Assembly: GCA_026671195.1 (NCBI GenBank) | Contig: JAPOHD010000067.1 | Span: 62,001 to 126,000, forward strand | DNA: 64,000 bases | From: Draconibacterium aestuarii | GTDB taxonomy: Bacteria > Bacteroidota > Bacteroidia > Bacteroidales > Prolixibacteraceae | Direction of reading: 5' to 3' | Shown here: piece after piece, positions 35,779-43,532 of the stretch | How the letters are laid out: every line of letters starts with the position of its first letter | Numbering within the stretch: position 1 is the first letter of the stretch | Made by a program: the position numbers and the translations under genes | Notes under the pieces: generated by a model | The model's input: only the letters and a program-made list of their open reading frames with translations | Databases searched by the model: none | Told to the model about the DNA's origin: nothing

Positions 35779-36780
35779 TTAATTAACTACTTCGAAAGTC
35801 AGAATTAATGCAGTCGTGCTTAGTACAATAAGCGGATCCATATTTACAATTGCATCAGGACTCATTGTTAGAAATACGACCAATCGCATGGAATTATCTG
35901 TAATTTCTTCTACCATTACCTTTGGGAAAAAATCACGGGCAGCAATAAACTCAGTAGAATTTGGAAAATCAATGGTCATCACGTTTGGGTAGGTGACAAT
36001 CGGAATTCCATTATCAAGCCCTGTTGCAAAGTTGGGAATAGTAGGAACCGAGAAGTTTTCATTTTCAGTAAAAACGAATGTTGCGTTTTCTTCCGGAGTA
36101 TAAGTCGTTAATGCAAAGGCATCTTGTCCGAATACGGCAGCACCGCCTGTTTTGGTAATGTTTGTTAGTCCGAGTTGTTGCATTACCATAGCATAAACAA
36201 TTCCACCAAACGAAGAACCATCTGTAGTGTTATGTTTAAAACTTCCATCGTAGTAAAAAGTAAATTCGTCGTTATAGGCCTCTTTTAGTCCTAAATACAA
36301 ATCAAAAGCTCCGGTTGGCAGGTATTCAATCCCGTCATCGAATAATGATAGCTCTGCATCCGAATTCACCAGCTTGTCGTTTACCGAATGTGCCTGTGCC
36401 ATCTTCCAGGTTTTGCCATCGTAGCCGGGTTTAGTATGATCTCCGGTAAGCAAGGCATAAGGTGTGAGAGCAATGGCTAAATTTACCTCGGCGGTTGCCG
36501 AATTGCCGACTTCGTCGGTTGCAGTTAATGTGGCTATATAGTAACCACCTTCTTCATAAACATAAACCGGATCCTTTTCAGTGCTGGTATTTCCATCTCC
36601 AAAATCCCACATCCATGATACTGCACTGTGAGTTAATGCTGTAAAAGCTACCTGTTGCCCGTCTAGACTGTAAAAAATTTCTGCGGAAATTGGAAACGTT
36701 GGTCTTGACGTTTCGTCATCGCACGAAAGGAATAGAAATATTCCGAAAATGATAACAGTAAACAAAATTAGTTTTTTCAT
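35779..36780 (-). CDS. PKD-domain surface lipoprotein, probable SGBP-type binding protein
   Basis: 333 residues, lipidated Cys20 ('FLFLSC') followed by 'DDETS'. Residues about 35-105 are a PKD domain ('AVSWMWDFGDGNTSTEKDP', 'GGYYIATLTATDEVGNSA'). The rest ('DGKTWKMAQAHSVNDK', 'DDGIEYLPTGAFDLYLGL', 'TIDFPNSTEFIAARDF') is a beta-rich module like the C-terminal domains of proteins that accompany SusC/D and bind glycans. It has no catalytic motif. Being the first gene, ahead of SusC, is less usual, since such binding proteins mostly follow SusD. Confidence 0.75.
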   Translation of the reverse strand: MKKLILFTVIIFGIFLFLSCDDETSRPTFPISAEIFYSLDGQQVAFTALTHSAVSWMWDFGDGNTSTEKDPVYVYEEGGYYIATLTATDEVGNSATAEVNLAIALTPYALLTGDHTKPGYDGKTWKMAQAHSVNDKLVNSDAELSLFDDGIEYLPTGAFDLYLGLKEAYNDEFTFYYDGSFKHNTTDGSSFGGIVYAMVMQQLGLTNITKTGGAAVFGQDAFALTTYTPEENATFVFTENENFSVPTIPNFATGLDNGIPIVTYPNVMTIDFPNSTEFIAARDFFPKVMVEEITDNSMRLVVFLTMSPDAIVNMDPLIVLSTTALILTFEVVN

Positions 36781-37270
36781 AATATGATAGATTAGGTTAA
36801 AAATTTACTTCTTGTTTTTCTGTGAGGAAGGAGGATATTATCCGCAATGGTACTTGCAATTCGTAAATATGTGCATAGTAAAAAATATTATATTACGTGC
36901 TATCTTTCTGTTTTGTTTGTTTTTAGTAATGATAAATTAATGATTATTTCGAAATATTTGGTCAATATTTTTTAATTTTTTAAAGTTAAAAATGTATTCA
37001 GGCAAAAACATATGGAAATTTGTTTGTATTGCATTAAATTTTAACCGGCTTACATCAGGGAAGAAATTAATACAATATGGGTTAAAAAAGCATTAGGAAT
37101 GAACTAAATAAATATTAAACTTTGAACGGTATATCTTGTAATAATTTTTGAATCAGTTTTTATTTTAGAATGAAATACGTGTAATTGAGATTGCTTAATT
37201 CTTTACAAGACGACATTTTGTGAAAGTGGTACCAACTTGAATCTTAGGATTTTAAATTTTATCAGGTTAA
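36781..37270. promoter_or_regulatory. Divergent promoter region between SusCD operon and GH31
   Basis: 490 bp, strongly AT-rich and without a coding-like frame. It must carry the promoter of the - strand SusC/D-ceramidase-like operon and that of the GH31 gene. A small palindrome, GGATA-T-TATCC at 36833-36843, lies about 53 bp before the PKD lipoprotein start. I find no exact TTTG / TAnnTTTG pair; the nearest on the + strand is TTTG 37121 with TAATTTTTG 37142, at a poor spacing. Confidence 0.5.
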
Positions 37271-39046
37271 ATGATGAAACGAATTAGAAAATCATCAAAA
37301 AGAAGAAATCGAATTCTGGCAATTTTCTTATTCATAATGCTGATTGCTTATTTGGGAGTTCTCTATCCTTTATGGGGTGTGTTTTTTAATAAGCAACGCC
37401 ACGGAAATCCACCACTCACACCTGCCTGGGCATTGGAATGTTGGCTTTGGGAAGATGATTATAATACCGCTGAATATGTTGATACTTTACTGGCCGGATA
37501 CGCAAAACATGATATTCCCGTAAGAACAATTATGATTGATAGTCCGTGGAGTACGCGTTATAACGATTTTAATGTGGATAGCTTACTTTATCCTGATCCG
37601 CAGAAGTGGTTTGGTTCGTTAAAAGAAAAAGGGTATCGCGTAGTACTTTGGATGACATCGATGGTTGACAGTTATGATAAAGACACACGTTTCAAAGATT
37701 CGCTGGACTTTTTTAATCATGCGGAAGAGAGTGGATATCTGGCAGCAAATGGAAGACAAATAAAATGGTGGAAAGGGAAAGGGGGATTTATTGATTATTC
37801 CAATCCGGAAACCATAAAATGGTGGCGTGGTTTGCAGCAAAATTTGTTCGATTACGGAATTGATGGCTGGAAACTGGATGGTACTGCTACCTTATTTTTT
37901 AACAGGAAGTGGAAAGTGCCCTTTTTTTATCAGTCTTCGCACACCGGGATGATGACCACGCGAAAGTATATGGACCATTATTACCGCGATGAATATTTGC
38001 ATGGACTTACTCAAAATTCTGAATTTATTACACTTTCACGATCCGTTGACCGGGGATATCATCCCGAAGGATTTGCTCCGGTTGATGCAGCTCCGGTTAC
38101 CTGGGTGGGCGACCAGCGTCATTCCTGGAAATCAGAAGGTGACGGTTCGGATACGGTTGATATTGCAATGGATGGAATAGAGGGAATTGAAATGGCCATG
38201 GATAATGTTCTGAAAAGTGCAAAATTGGGTTATAATATTATTGGTTCCGATGTGGCCGGTTTTTCGGGAAGAGTGATTCCACCTCGTTTATATATTCGCT
38301 GGGCGCAGTTTTCTGCCTTCTGTGGTTTGTTTTTAAACGGAGGTCATGGCGACCGGATGTTGTGGAATCGATCAGAACAGGAATTCGAGATAATCCGCCG
38401 TTTTTCGTGGTTACATACCGAGCTTATTCCATACATATATACATACGTAGTTAAAGCGCACAATGGTGGCAATGTATTACAAAGACCGGTAAAAGGAAAA
38501 TACCATTATTTGTTTGGTGAAAACTTTTTAGTGGCTCCAATTTATAAAGATGAATTGAAGAATGAGGTTACACTGCCTGAAGGAGAATGGCGCTATTTTT
38601 TTGATGACAAAGAAGTTGTAAAAGGCCCTGTAAAGTTTAACAAAGAGTTTACGCTGGAAGAGTATCCGGTTTATCTTCGCGAAGGTGCAATTGTTCCAAT
38701 GGATATAAAACGTAACTATACAGGGATTGGAGACCAAAATTCCGAAGGGTATTTAACGCTGTTAATTTATCCCAACGGAACGAGTGAATTTACGGTCCAT
38801 CATCCGGATAAGAGCGGGAGTACAACCATTAATGTTCAGGAAGACGAACAATCCATACAAATTCATCTTAATAGCATTCGTAAGCCGCACATTTTAACCG
38901 TTAATATGAATGAAGCGCCATCAAAAGTGGAAATGGATGGTACAGTCCTTCGTAGTCCGGATAAATATTTTTTCAATCCCGAAAAGCATAAATTATTTAT
39001 AAAAACGGAAAATTATACTGCAGGGAAATACACTATTGTCAGATGA
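37271..39046 (+). CDS. Membrane-anchored GH31 family glycosidase
   Basis: 591 residues (590 if the second ATG at 37274 is used). A basic N-terminus and one transmembrane helix (about 15-36) anchor it, probably with the catalytic part in the periplasm. The GH31 barrel is clear: 'GYRVVLWMTSMV', 'YGIDGWKLDG' with Asp203 as expected nucleophile, and 'IIGSDVAGFSGR' with Asp327 as expected acid/base. A C-terminal beta-domain follows ('FLVAPIYKDE', 'VYLREGAIVPM'). It is shorter than many GH31 enzymes because the N-terminal beta-sandwich is nearly absent. GH31 covers alpha-glucosidase, alpha-xylosidase, alpha-galactosidase, sulfoquinovosidase and others; specificity is open. Confidence 0.88.
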   Translation: MMKRIRKSSKRRNRILAIFLFIMLIAYLGVLYPLWGVFFNKQRHGNPPLTPAWALECWLWEDDYNTAEYVDTLLAGYAKHDIPVRTIMIDSPWSTRYNDFNVDSLLYPDPQKWFGSLKEKGYRVVLWMTSMVDSYDKDTRFKDSLDFFNHAEESGYLAANGRQIKWWKGKGGFIDYSNPETIKWWRGLQQNLFDYGIDGWKLDGTATLFFNRKWKVPFFYQSSHTGMMTTRKYMDHYYRDEYLHGLTQNSEFITLSRSVDRGYHPEGFAPVDAAPVTWVGDQRHSWKSEGDGSDTVDIAMDGIEGIEMAMDNVLKSAKLGYNIIGSDVAGFSGRVIPPRLYIRWAQFSAFCGLFLNGGHGDRMLWNRSEQEFEIIRRFSWLHTELIPYIYTYVVKAHNGGNVLQRPVKGKYHYLFGENFLVAPIYKDELKNEVTLPEGEWRYFFDDKEVVKGPVKFNKEFTLEEYPVYLREGAIVPMDIKRNYTGIGDQNSEGYLTLLIYPNGTSEFTVHHPDKSGSTTINVQEDEQSIQIHLNSIRKPHILTVNMNEAPSKVEMDGTVLRSPDKYFFNPEKHKLFIKTENYTAGKYTIVR

Positions 39047-39148
39047 GGTTAATGATACGTTTTTCTCTTCAGGGGGTAAACTTGCTGCGAACGAAAAACC
39101 GGTGTGATTTACGCTAAATTGAAAAGAATACCAGAAAATAAAAGTCAG

Positions 39149-40258
39149 ATGAGAAATAAAAGTAATCAAATAGTTCTTGGAGTGACAGCACTGCTTTTGC
39201 TGTTTTATGTTGATTTGTTCGCTCAACGTTACGATAAATTTGAGGGTGGGGGAGCACCCGATCCGCAATTAAGTCAAAAAGATAATGATTATATCGACCG
39301 ACAAGCTGCTGTATTTCTTGATTCTGTACTGTCTATATTAAATACATATCCGCCGGCACCAATAAAGCAGGAAGCCCGCGAGAGAGCCTGGGCAAAACTA
39401 TTGCTCGATGCGGTTTTTCACGAACATTTTGCCGCACAAAGAAAACCGGTTCAGCAGTTTTTTCATCAACGAATTGGGCAGGTAATTAATGATTTGGAGA
39501 GCACAAAAGTGGAATACGGTGCCAAGGTCTGGAAAATATACGATATGGGATTTATTGTAAGAACCAAATCGGTTACCCTTGCTTTTGACTTGGTGAGTGG
39601 AATTACCTCCAGCTCTGAAGATTTTGCACTTAGTCCGGAAGAAATAGGCAAGTTGGTAGGTCATTGCGATGTATTATTTATCAGCCATAGACACGAGGAC
39701 CATGCAGAAAAAAGTGTTGCTGCCCAATTTATAGTTCAAAATAAGCCTGTTGTGGCACCTGAACAAATGTGGAAAGATGATCCGCTTTATGATAAAATTA
39801 CCCATTTGGAACGAATGGTTAACAAAAGCCAGAAACTAAAACTGGCCGATTTGGAGCTTGACCTTGTTATTTTTCCGGGACATCAAATGCGTTCCATCGA
39901 TAATAATGTTGCGTTAGTTACAACACCCGATGGAATTACCGTGGCTCATTTGGGCGATCAGATTAATGAAGGTGATTTTATGCTGGATTACCAATGGATT
40001 GATAAAGTTGGAACAAATTACAACGTGGATATACTAATGCCGGCTGCCTGGACTATGGATATATTGCGCATTGTTAAAGAATTTAATCCAAAAGTAGTTT
40101 TGCCGGGCCATGAACTGGAATTGGGACATACTGTTTGGGATCGTCTTCCTTATTGGGGCGATGATGAGTATCTTGAATTGAATTATAATATGCTCAAACA
40201 GTCAGAATATCCTGTAGTTGTGTTGACTTGGGGCGAATCTTTTTTTTATCAGCCATGA
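39149..40258 (+). CDS. Secreted metallo-beta-lactamase-fold hydrolase
   Basis: 369 residues from ATG 39149, chosen because the signal peptide ('GVTALLLLFYVDLFAQ') starts right there; an upstream GTG (39104) would add 15 polar residues. The metal motif HxHxDH is present as 'SHRHEDH' (His180, His182, Asp184, His185), with further ligand candidates in 'FPGHQMRSIDNN', 'VAHLGDQ' and 'VLPGHELELGH'. The layout recalls UlaG/lactonase-like MBL proteins rather than beta-lactamases. It may open a lactone or cleave a phosphodiester. It follows GH31 by about 100 bp and is probably cotranscribed. Confidence 0.83.
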   Translation: MRNKSNQIVLGVTALLLLFYVDLFAQRYDKFEGGGAPDPQLSQKDNDYIDRQAAVFLDSVLSILNTYPPAPIKQEARERAWAKLLLDAVFHEHFAAQRKPVQQFFHQRIGQVINDLESTKVEYGAKVWKIYDMGFIVRTKSVTLAFDLVSGITSSSEDFALSPEEIGKLVGHCDVLFISHRHEDHAEKSVAAQFIVQNKPVVAPEQMWKDDPLYDKITHLERMVNKSQKLKLADLELDLVIFPGHQMRSIDNNVALVTTPDGITVAHLGDQINEGDFMLDYQWIDKVGTNYNVDILMPAAWTMDILRIVKEFNPKVVLPGHELELGHTVWDRLPYWGDDEYLELNYNMLKQSEYPVVVLTWGESFFYQP

Positions 40259-40348
40259 TTGAATAAACGAGGCCTGCAGCTCATTTATTCAGTCTTGTAT
40301 TAAACCAAATTATTATTTACTACTAAAAATACACTTTCGTAGTGATCA
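40259..40348 (+). terminator. Probable terminator after the MBL gene
   Basis: An imperfect 12-bp stem: TGAATAAACGAG (40260-40271) and CTCATTTATTCA (40280-40291) around 8 nt, with one C/A mismatch. Only a weak T-rich stretch follows, so it may stop transcription poorly. The rest of this short stretch to 40348 shows nothing else. Confidence 0.5.
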
Positions 40349-40364
40349 GCTAAAAGGATTTAGC
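40349..40364. promoter_or_regulatory. Palindromic operator-like site, copy 1
   Basis: GCTAAA-AGGA-TTTAGC, with 6-bp perfect arms. The same 16 nt, spacer included, recurs at 49050-49065 ahead of the membrane-protein gene. The site is 302 bp before the start of the Gfo/Idh/MocA gene. Identity of the non-symmetric spacer between copies indicates a bound site or an element copied by duplication. I do not recognise the regulator. Confidence 0.65.
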
Positions 40365-40666
40365 GGGCAATGCATCTACTGCTTGATGATGAGGTAGTTA
40401 TCGGCCATTTGTATACTATATTGATTCTAAAAGGAACTACATCGGTGTATTTCTTTGTAGAAGGGGCAATATTTGTTAGGTATTTTCCAAAATTAACGAA
40501 GTATCAATGTAACTCTTCACATAATTTTACAACGTACTTGAAATGTTAAAAAAAGGTAGAAAGAGAATAAGTCGTAAATTTTTGTGTTAGCAATAAGCTA
40601 TCTGATACGATTTAGCAGGTTTTTACACATTTTAAGGTTTTGGTTTAACGTAAACTAATAAATAAA
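40365..40666 (+). promoter_or_regulatory. Control region of the oxidoreductase-DUF6807 operon
   Basis: 302 bp. Its part 40471-40550 is conserved, without gaps of note, with 49173-49252 (shared core AAAATTAACGAAGTATC, then CATAATTTTACAA and AAATGTTAAAA). The distance from the palindrome is 122 nt here and 123 nt there. A 59-codon frame (40370-40549) overlies it but is not preserved upstream in the other copy, so I treat it as regulatory DNA or an untranslated leader. Confidence 0.6.
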
Positions 40667-42004
40667 ATGAAATCATCACGAAGAGAATTTTTAAAGAAAA
40701 GTACTGTGACCGGAGCCGGAGCCATAATTGCGCCCACGGTAATTTCATCGAATGTATTTGGCGCAAACGACAGGATTAATGCGGCAGTACTTGGTGTAAA
40801 TGGTCGGGGGAAAAGCCATATTTCAGGTTTAATGAATCAGAAGAATGTTCAGGTTGCTATTTTATGCGATCCTGATTTAAATATTGCCAATAAAAGAGCT
40901 GGTGAATTTAAAGAAAAGTACGGCAAGACAGTAATTGTAGAGCAGGATTTACGCAACGTGATGGATAATAAGGATATTGATGTGGTAAGTATTGCCACAC
41001 CCAATCACTGGCACTCGCTATCCGTAATCTGGGCGTGCCAGGCCGGTAAAGATGCCTATGTTGAAAAACCGGGTTCTCACAATATCTGGGAAGGCCGTAA
41101 AATGGTTGAAGCAGCAGAGAAATACGACCGTATTGTACAGCACGGTGTGCAGCTGCGAAGTTCACCGGCGGTACAGGAAGCCATCCAGCTGATGCGCGAT
41201 GGTTATATTGGCAGAGTTTATATGGCCCGCGGTCTGGTGTTCCGCGAACGTGGCGACATTGGTAATAAAGGATTTTCACCGGTACCGGAAGGAATAAATT
41301 ATGACTTGTGGACCGGCCCGGCACCTAAACGTCCGTTTACCGAAAACCTTGTACACTATAACTGGCACTGGCACTGGGATTATGGAAATGGTGACGTGGG
41401 TAACCAGGGAATTCATGAAACCGATCTTTGTATGTGGGGACTGGATGTTGGTTTACCAACCAAAATTACCTCGATGGGAGGTAAGTTTCTGTGGGACGAT
41501 TGTAAAGAAGTGCCTGAAGTACTGACATCGGTTTATCATTATCCTGAAGAAAACAAGATTATTCAATTTGAAGTACGTCCGTGGCATACCAATACCGAAG
41601 AAGGAGTAACGGTAGGTAATATTTTTTATGGCGATAAAGGTATTTTGGTTGTTGACGGTTACAGCGAATATAAAACCTACCTGGGAAAAGACCGTGAGCC
41701 CGGGAAATCGGGTAGCGACGGTGCAATGCAGGCTTCGGGTATTGACCGAGGTGCAGGTGGCACGGATGGTCACTTTGCCAATTTTATTGCAGCGGTTCGT
41801 GCCCACGACAAAACCCTGTTAAACGGGCCTGTTGAAACGGCTCATTTATCGTCGGCACTGGCTCATTTAGGTAACATTGCCTACCGCACAGGAAAAGTAT
41901 TGACCTTTAATCCTGATTCGGAACGCTTTGTAAATGATCCTGAAGCCGATTTAATGTTAACACGTAATTACAGGAATTCGTACGTAGTTCCCAAAATTGT
42001 ATAA
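40667..42004 (+). CDS. Tat-exported Gfo/Idh/MocA family oxidoreductase
   Basis: 445 residues with a twin-arginine leader ('SSRREFLKKSTVTGAG'). NAD(P)-binding 'AVLGVNGRGKSHI' sits near residue 40, the family 'EKP' catalytic-lysine motif is 'YVEKPGSHNIWEG', and the substrate side has 'NWHWHWDYGNGDVGNQGIHE', whose His residues are candidate catalytic groups. The group oxidises or reduces sugar carbons; exported members have been tied to 3-keto-sugar chemistry. It shares a transcript with the DUF6807 lipoprotein and is preceded by the palindrome-bearing control region. It lacks the GH109 YPTHG block, so it is a different branch from the gene at 19.8 kb. Confidence 0.9.
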   Translation: MKSSRREFLKKSTVTGAGAIIAPTVISSNVFGANDRINAAVLGVNGRGKSHISGLMNQKNVQVAILCDPDLNIANKRAGEFKEKYGKTVIVEQDLRNVMDNKDIDVVSIATPNHWHSLSVIWACQAGKDAYVEKPGSHNIWEGRKMVEAAEKYDRIVQHGVQLRSSPAVQEAIQLMRDGYIGRVYMARGLVFRERGDIGNKGFSPVPEGINYDLWTGPAPKRPFTENLVHYNWHWHWDYGNGDVGNQGIHETDLCMWGLDVGLPTKITSMGGKFLWDDCKEVPEVLTSVYHYPEENKIIQFEVRPWHTNTEEGVTVGNIFYGDKGILVVDGYSEYKTYLGKDREPGKSGSDGAMQASGIDRGAGGTDGHFANFIAAVRAHDKTLLNGPVETAHLSSALAHLGNIAYRTGKVLTFNPDSERFVNDPEADLMLTRNYRNSYVVPKIV

Positions 42005-42011
42005 AAAGCAT

Positions 42012-42048
42012 GAAAGGGGGAGGTTTTGCCAAACCCTTCTTTTTTTTA
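42012..42048 (+). terminator. Hairpin with T-tract after the oxidoreductase gene
   Basis: GGTTT (42022-42026) pairs with AAACC (42031-42035) around TGCC, extended by G-rich bases on the left and CCCTT on the right with a bulge, followed by a run of T. It lies between the oxidoreductase and DUF6807 genes, so it may reduce rather than stop transcription into the latter. Confidence 0.6.
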
Positions 42049-42112
42049 ACTAACTAATAACTAAAGCCTGGAAAACGAAAACAATATTTTGAAAACCAAC
42101 AACTAATAAACA

Positions 42113-43162
42113 ATGTATACCAGGACAATTATTTTTTTTGCTTTTGCCTTTTGCGGATTGTTAATGTTTAGCGGATGCGGAGACGATAAGCAACAAGTTG
42201 AGATTAATGTGAATAATGGATCTAAAAAAGTAGATGTATTGATTGATGGCAGTTTGTTAACTTCCTACATTTTCCCTGAAACCATTATGAAACCTACGCT
42301 CTGGCCTATCATGTCGTCGGCAGGCAATATGGTAACGCGAAGCTTTCCACTGGCCGATAAAGCAGGAGATCGCGTTGATCATCCCCATCACGTAGGAGCA
42401 TGGTTAAATTATGGCGATGTAAACGGTCTTGATTTCTGGAATAATTCTGAGGCCATACCCGAATCCAAGAGACACCAATACGGAACCATTTATCATCGAT
42501 CAGTTGATAAAGCAGAAAGCGGAAATGGAAACGGTGTGCTGGTTACCACTTCTGATTGGAAGTCGGTAGACAAGCAGACGCTTTTGGAAGAAAAAACACG
42601 TTTTGAATTTATTGCTGTATCGCCAGAGGTACGGATTATTGACCGTACAACGACGCTAAAGTCAGTTGTCGAAGAAGTAAAATTTACCGATAATAAAGAA
42701 GGAGTGTTTGCGATACGTGTAGCCAGAGAACTGGAACTTCCTTCGGAAAAGCCCACCGAACTTGTCGATTCACACGGAGTAGTAACCAAAGTAAATAAGA
42801 TGGACAATTCGAATATTACAGGTAACTACCGCAGTGCCGAAGGAATTGAAGGCGAAGATGTTTGGGCCACACGTTCGCGATGGATGAAACTTTCGGGCAA
42901 AATTAATGGTGAAAATATTTCATTGATAATAATCGATAATCCGTCGAATGTTGGTTACCCAACTTACTGGCATGCTCGTGGTTATGGATTGTTTTCTTCC
43001 AATACTTTGGGACATAAAGTATTTTCTGACGGAAAAGAAGAACTCAATTTAACTTTGAAAAAAGGAGAATCAACAACTTTTAAATATCGGATGGTTATTA
43101 CGTCTAATGAAATAACAGATAAAGAAATAAATTTGTTGGCCAACGAATTTGCCAGAAAGTAA
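42113..43162 (+). CDS. DUF6807 (PmoA-like) family lipoprotein
   Basis: 349 residues, lipobox Cys22 ('LMFSGC'). The family signature is strong: 'PTLWPIMSSAGNMVTRSFP', 'DHPHHVGAWLNYGDVNG', 'DFWNN' and 'PTYWHARGYGLFSSNTLG'. The clustered histidines in 'DHPHHVG' suggest a metal or catalytic site. Members were once labelled methane-oxygenase PmoA, which is misleading; they occur next to Gfo/Idh/MocA oxidoreductases in sugar loci and their activity is unknown to me. It probably acts on the oxidoreductase product or a related sugar in the periplasm. Confidence 0.85.
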   Translation: MYTRTIIFFAFAFCGLLMFSGCGDDKQQVEINVNNGSKKVDVLIDGSLLTSYIFPETIMKPTLWPIMSSAGNMVTRSFPLADKAGDRVDHPHHVGAWLNYGDVNGLDFWNNSEAIPESKRHQYGTIYHRSVDKAESGNGNGVLVTTSDWKSVDKQTLLEEKTRFEFIAVSPEVRIIDRTTTLKSVVEEVKFTDNKEGVFAIRVARELELPSEKPTELVDSHGVVTKVNKMDNSNITGNYRSAEGIEGEDVWATRSRWMKLSGKINGENISLIIIDNPSNVGYPTYWHARGYGLFSSNTLGHKVFSDGKEELNLTLKKGESTTFKYRMVITSNEITDKEINLLANEFARK

Positions 43163-43532
43163 GCATCTGTTCATTCTATATTTCCTTTTACTCATAAACA
43201 AGTACTCGAAAATTTCTTGATAGTATAGCTATGTCCCACCGCGTACGGAATGGTGTAGACTGCAGGATCGTAGCCAGAATAAGAAATGTGGGTGTTTGAA
43301 TAGGAGCGATAGGGAATTGGGGCTTATTCTGATATAAACCGATACAATTTATTGTATAAATTTTATGCTATATAAACTACAGCAGGAATCAAAAAAAATT
43401 AAAATGTAGAGTCAATTTCTAAATTGAAATAGCCAAAATAAATACGGCCAAAAAATTATTCAAACCCATCATTTTCCGGATGGTAACTAAATTATAAAAA
43501 TCCATAGTTAGTTTAAATTTAAAATAATCTTT
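43163..43532. other. Intergenic region before SusC, with a coding-like island
   Basis: 370 bp. At 43192-43323 the base composition rises above the AT-rich surroundings and frames are open on both strands. The - strand frame reads like a protein end ('SYSGYDPAVYTIPYAVGHS', stop at 43192) but has no start codon, so it may be a gene relic or dispersed element. The last 30 bp before the SusC start resemble the leader of the second SusC gene at 50908. No exact promoter motif was found. Confidence 0.4.

Noticed and set aside
39104-39148. GTG start extending the MBL-fold protein
   Set aside because: It puts 15 polar residues ahead of a good signal peptide that begins at ATG 39149.
42113-43162. Methane monooxygenase (PmoA) as a function
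   Set aside because: The old family label is misleading; the protein is a soluble lipoprotein with no membrane helices of a particulate monooxygenase.
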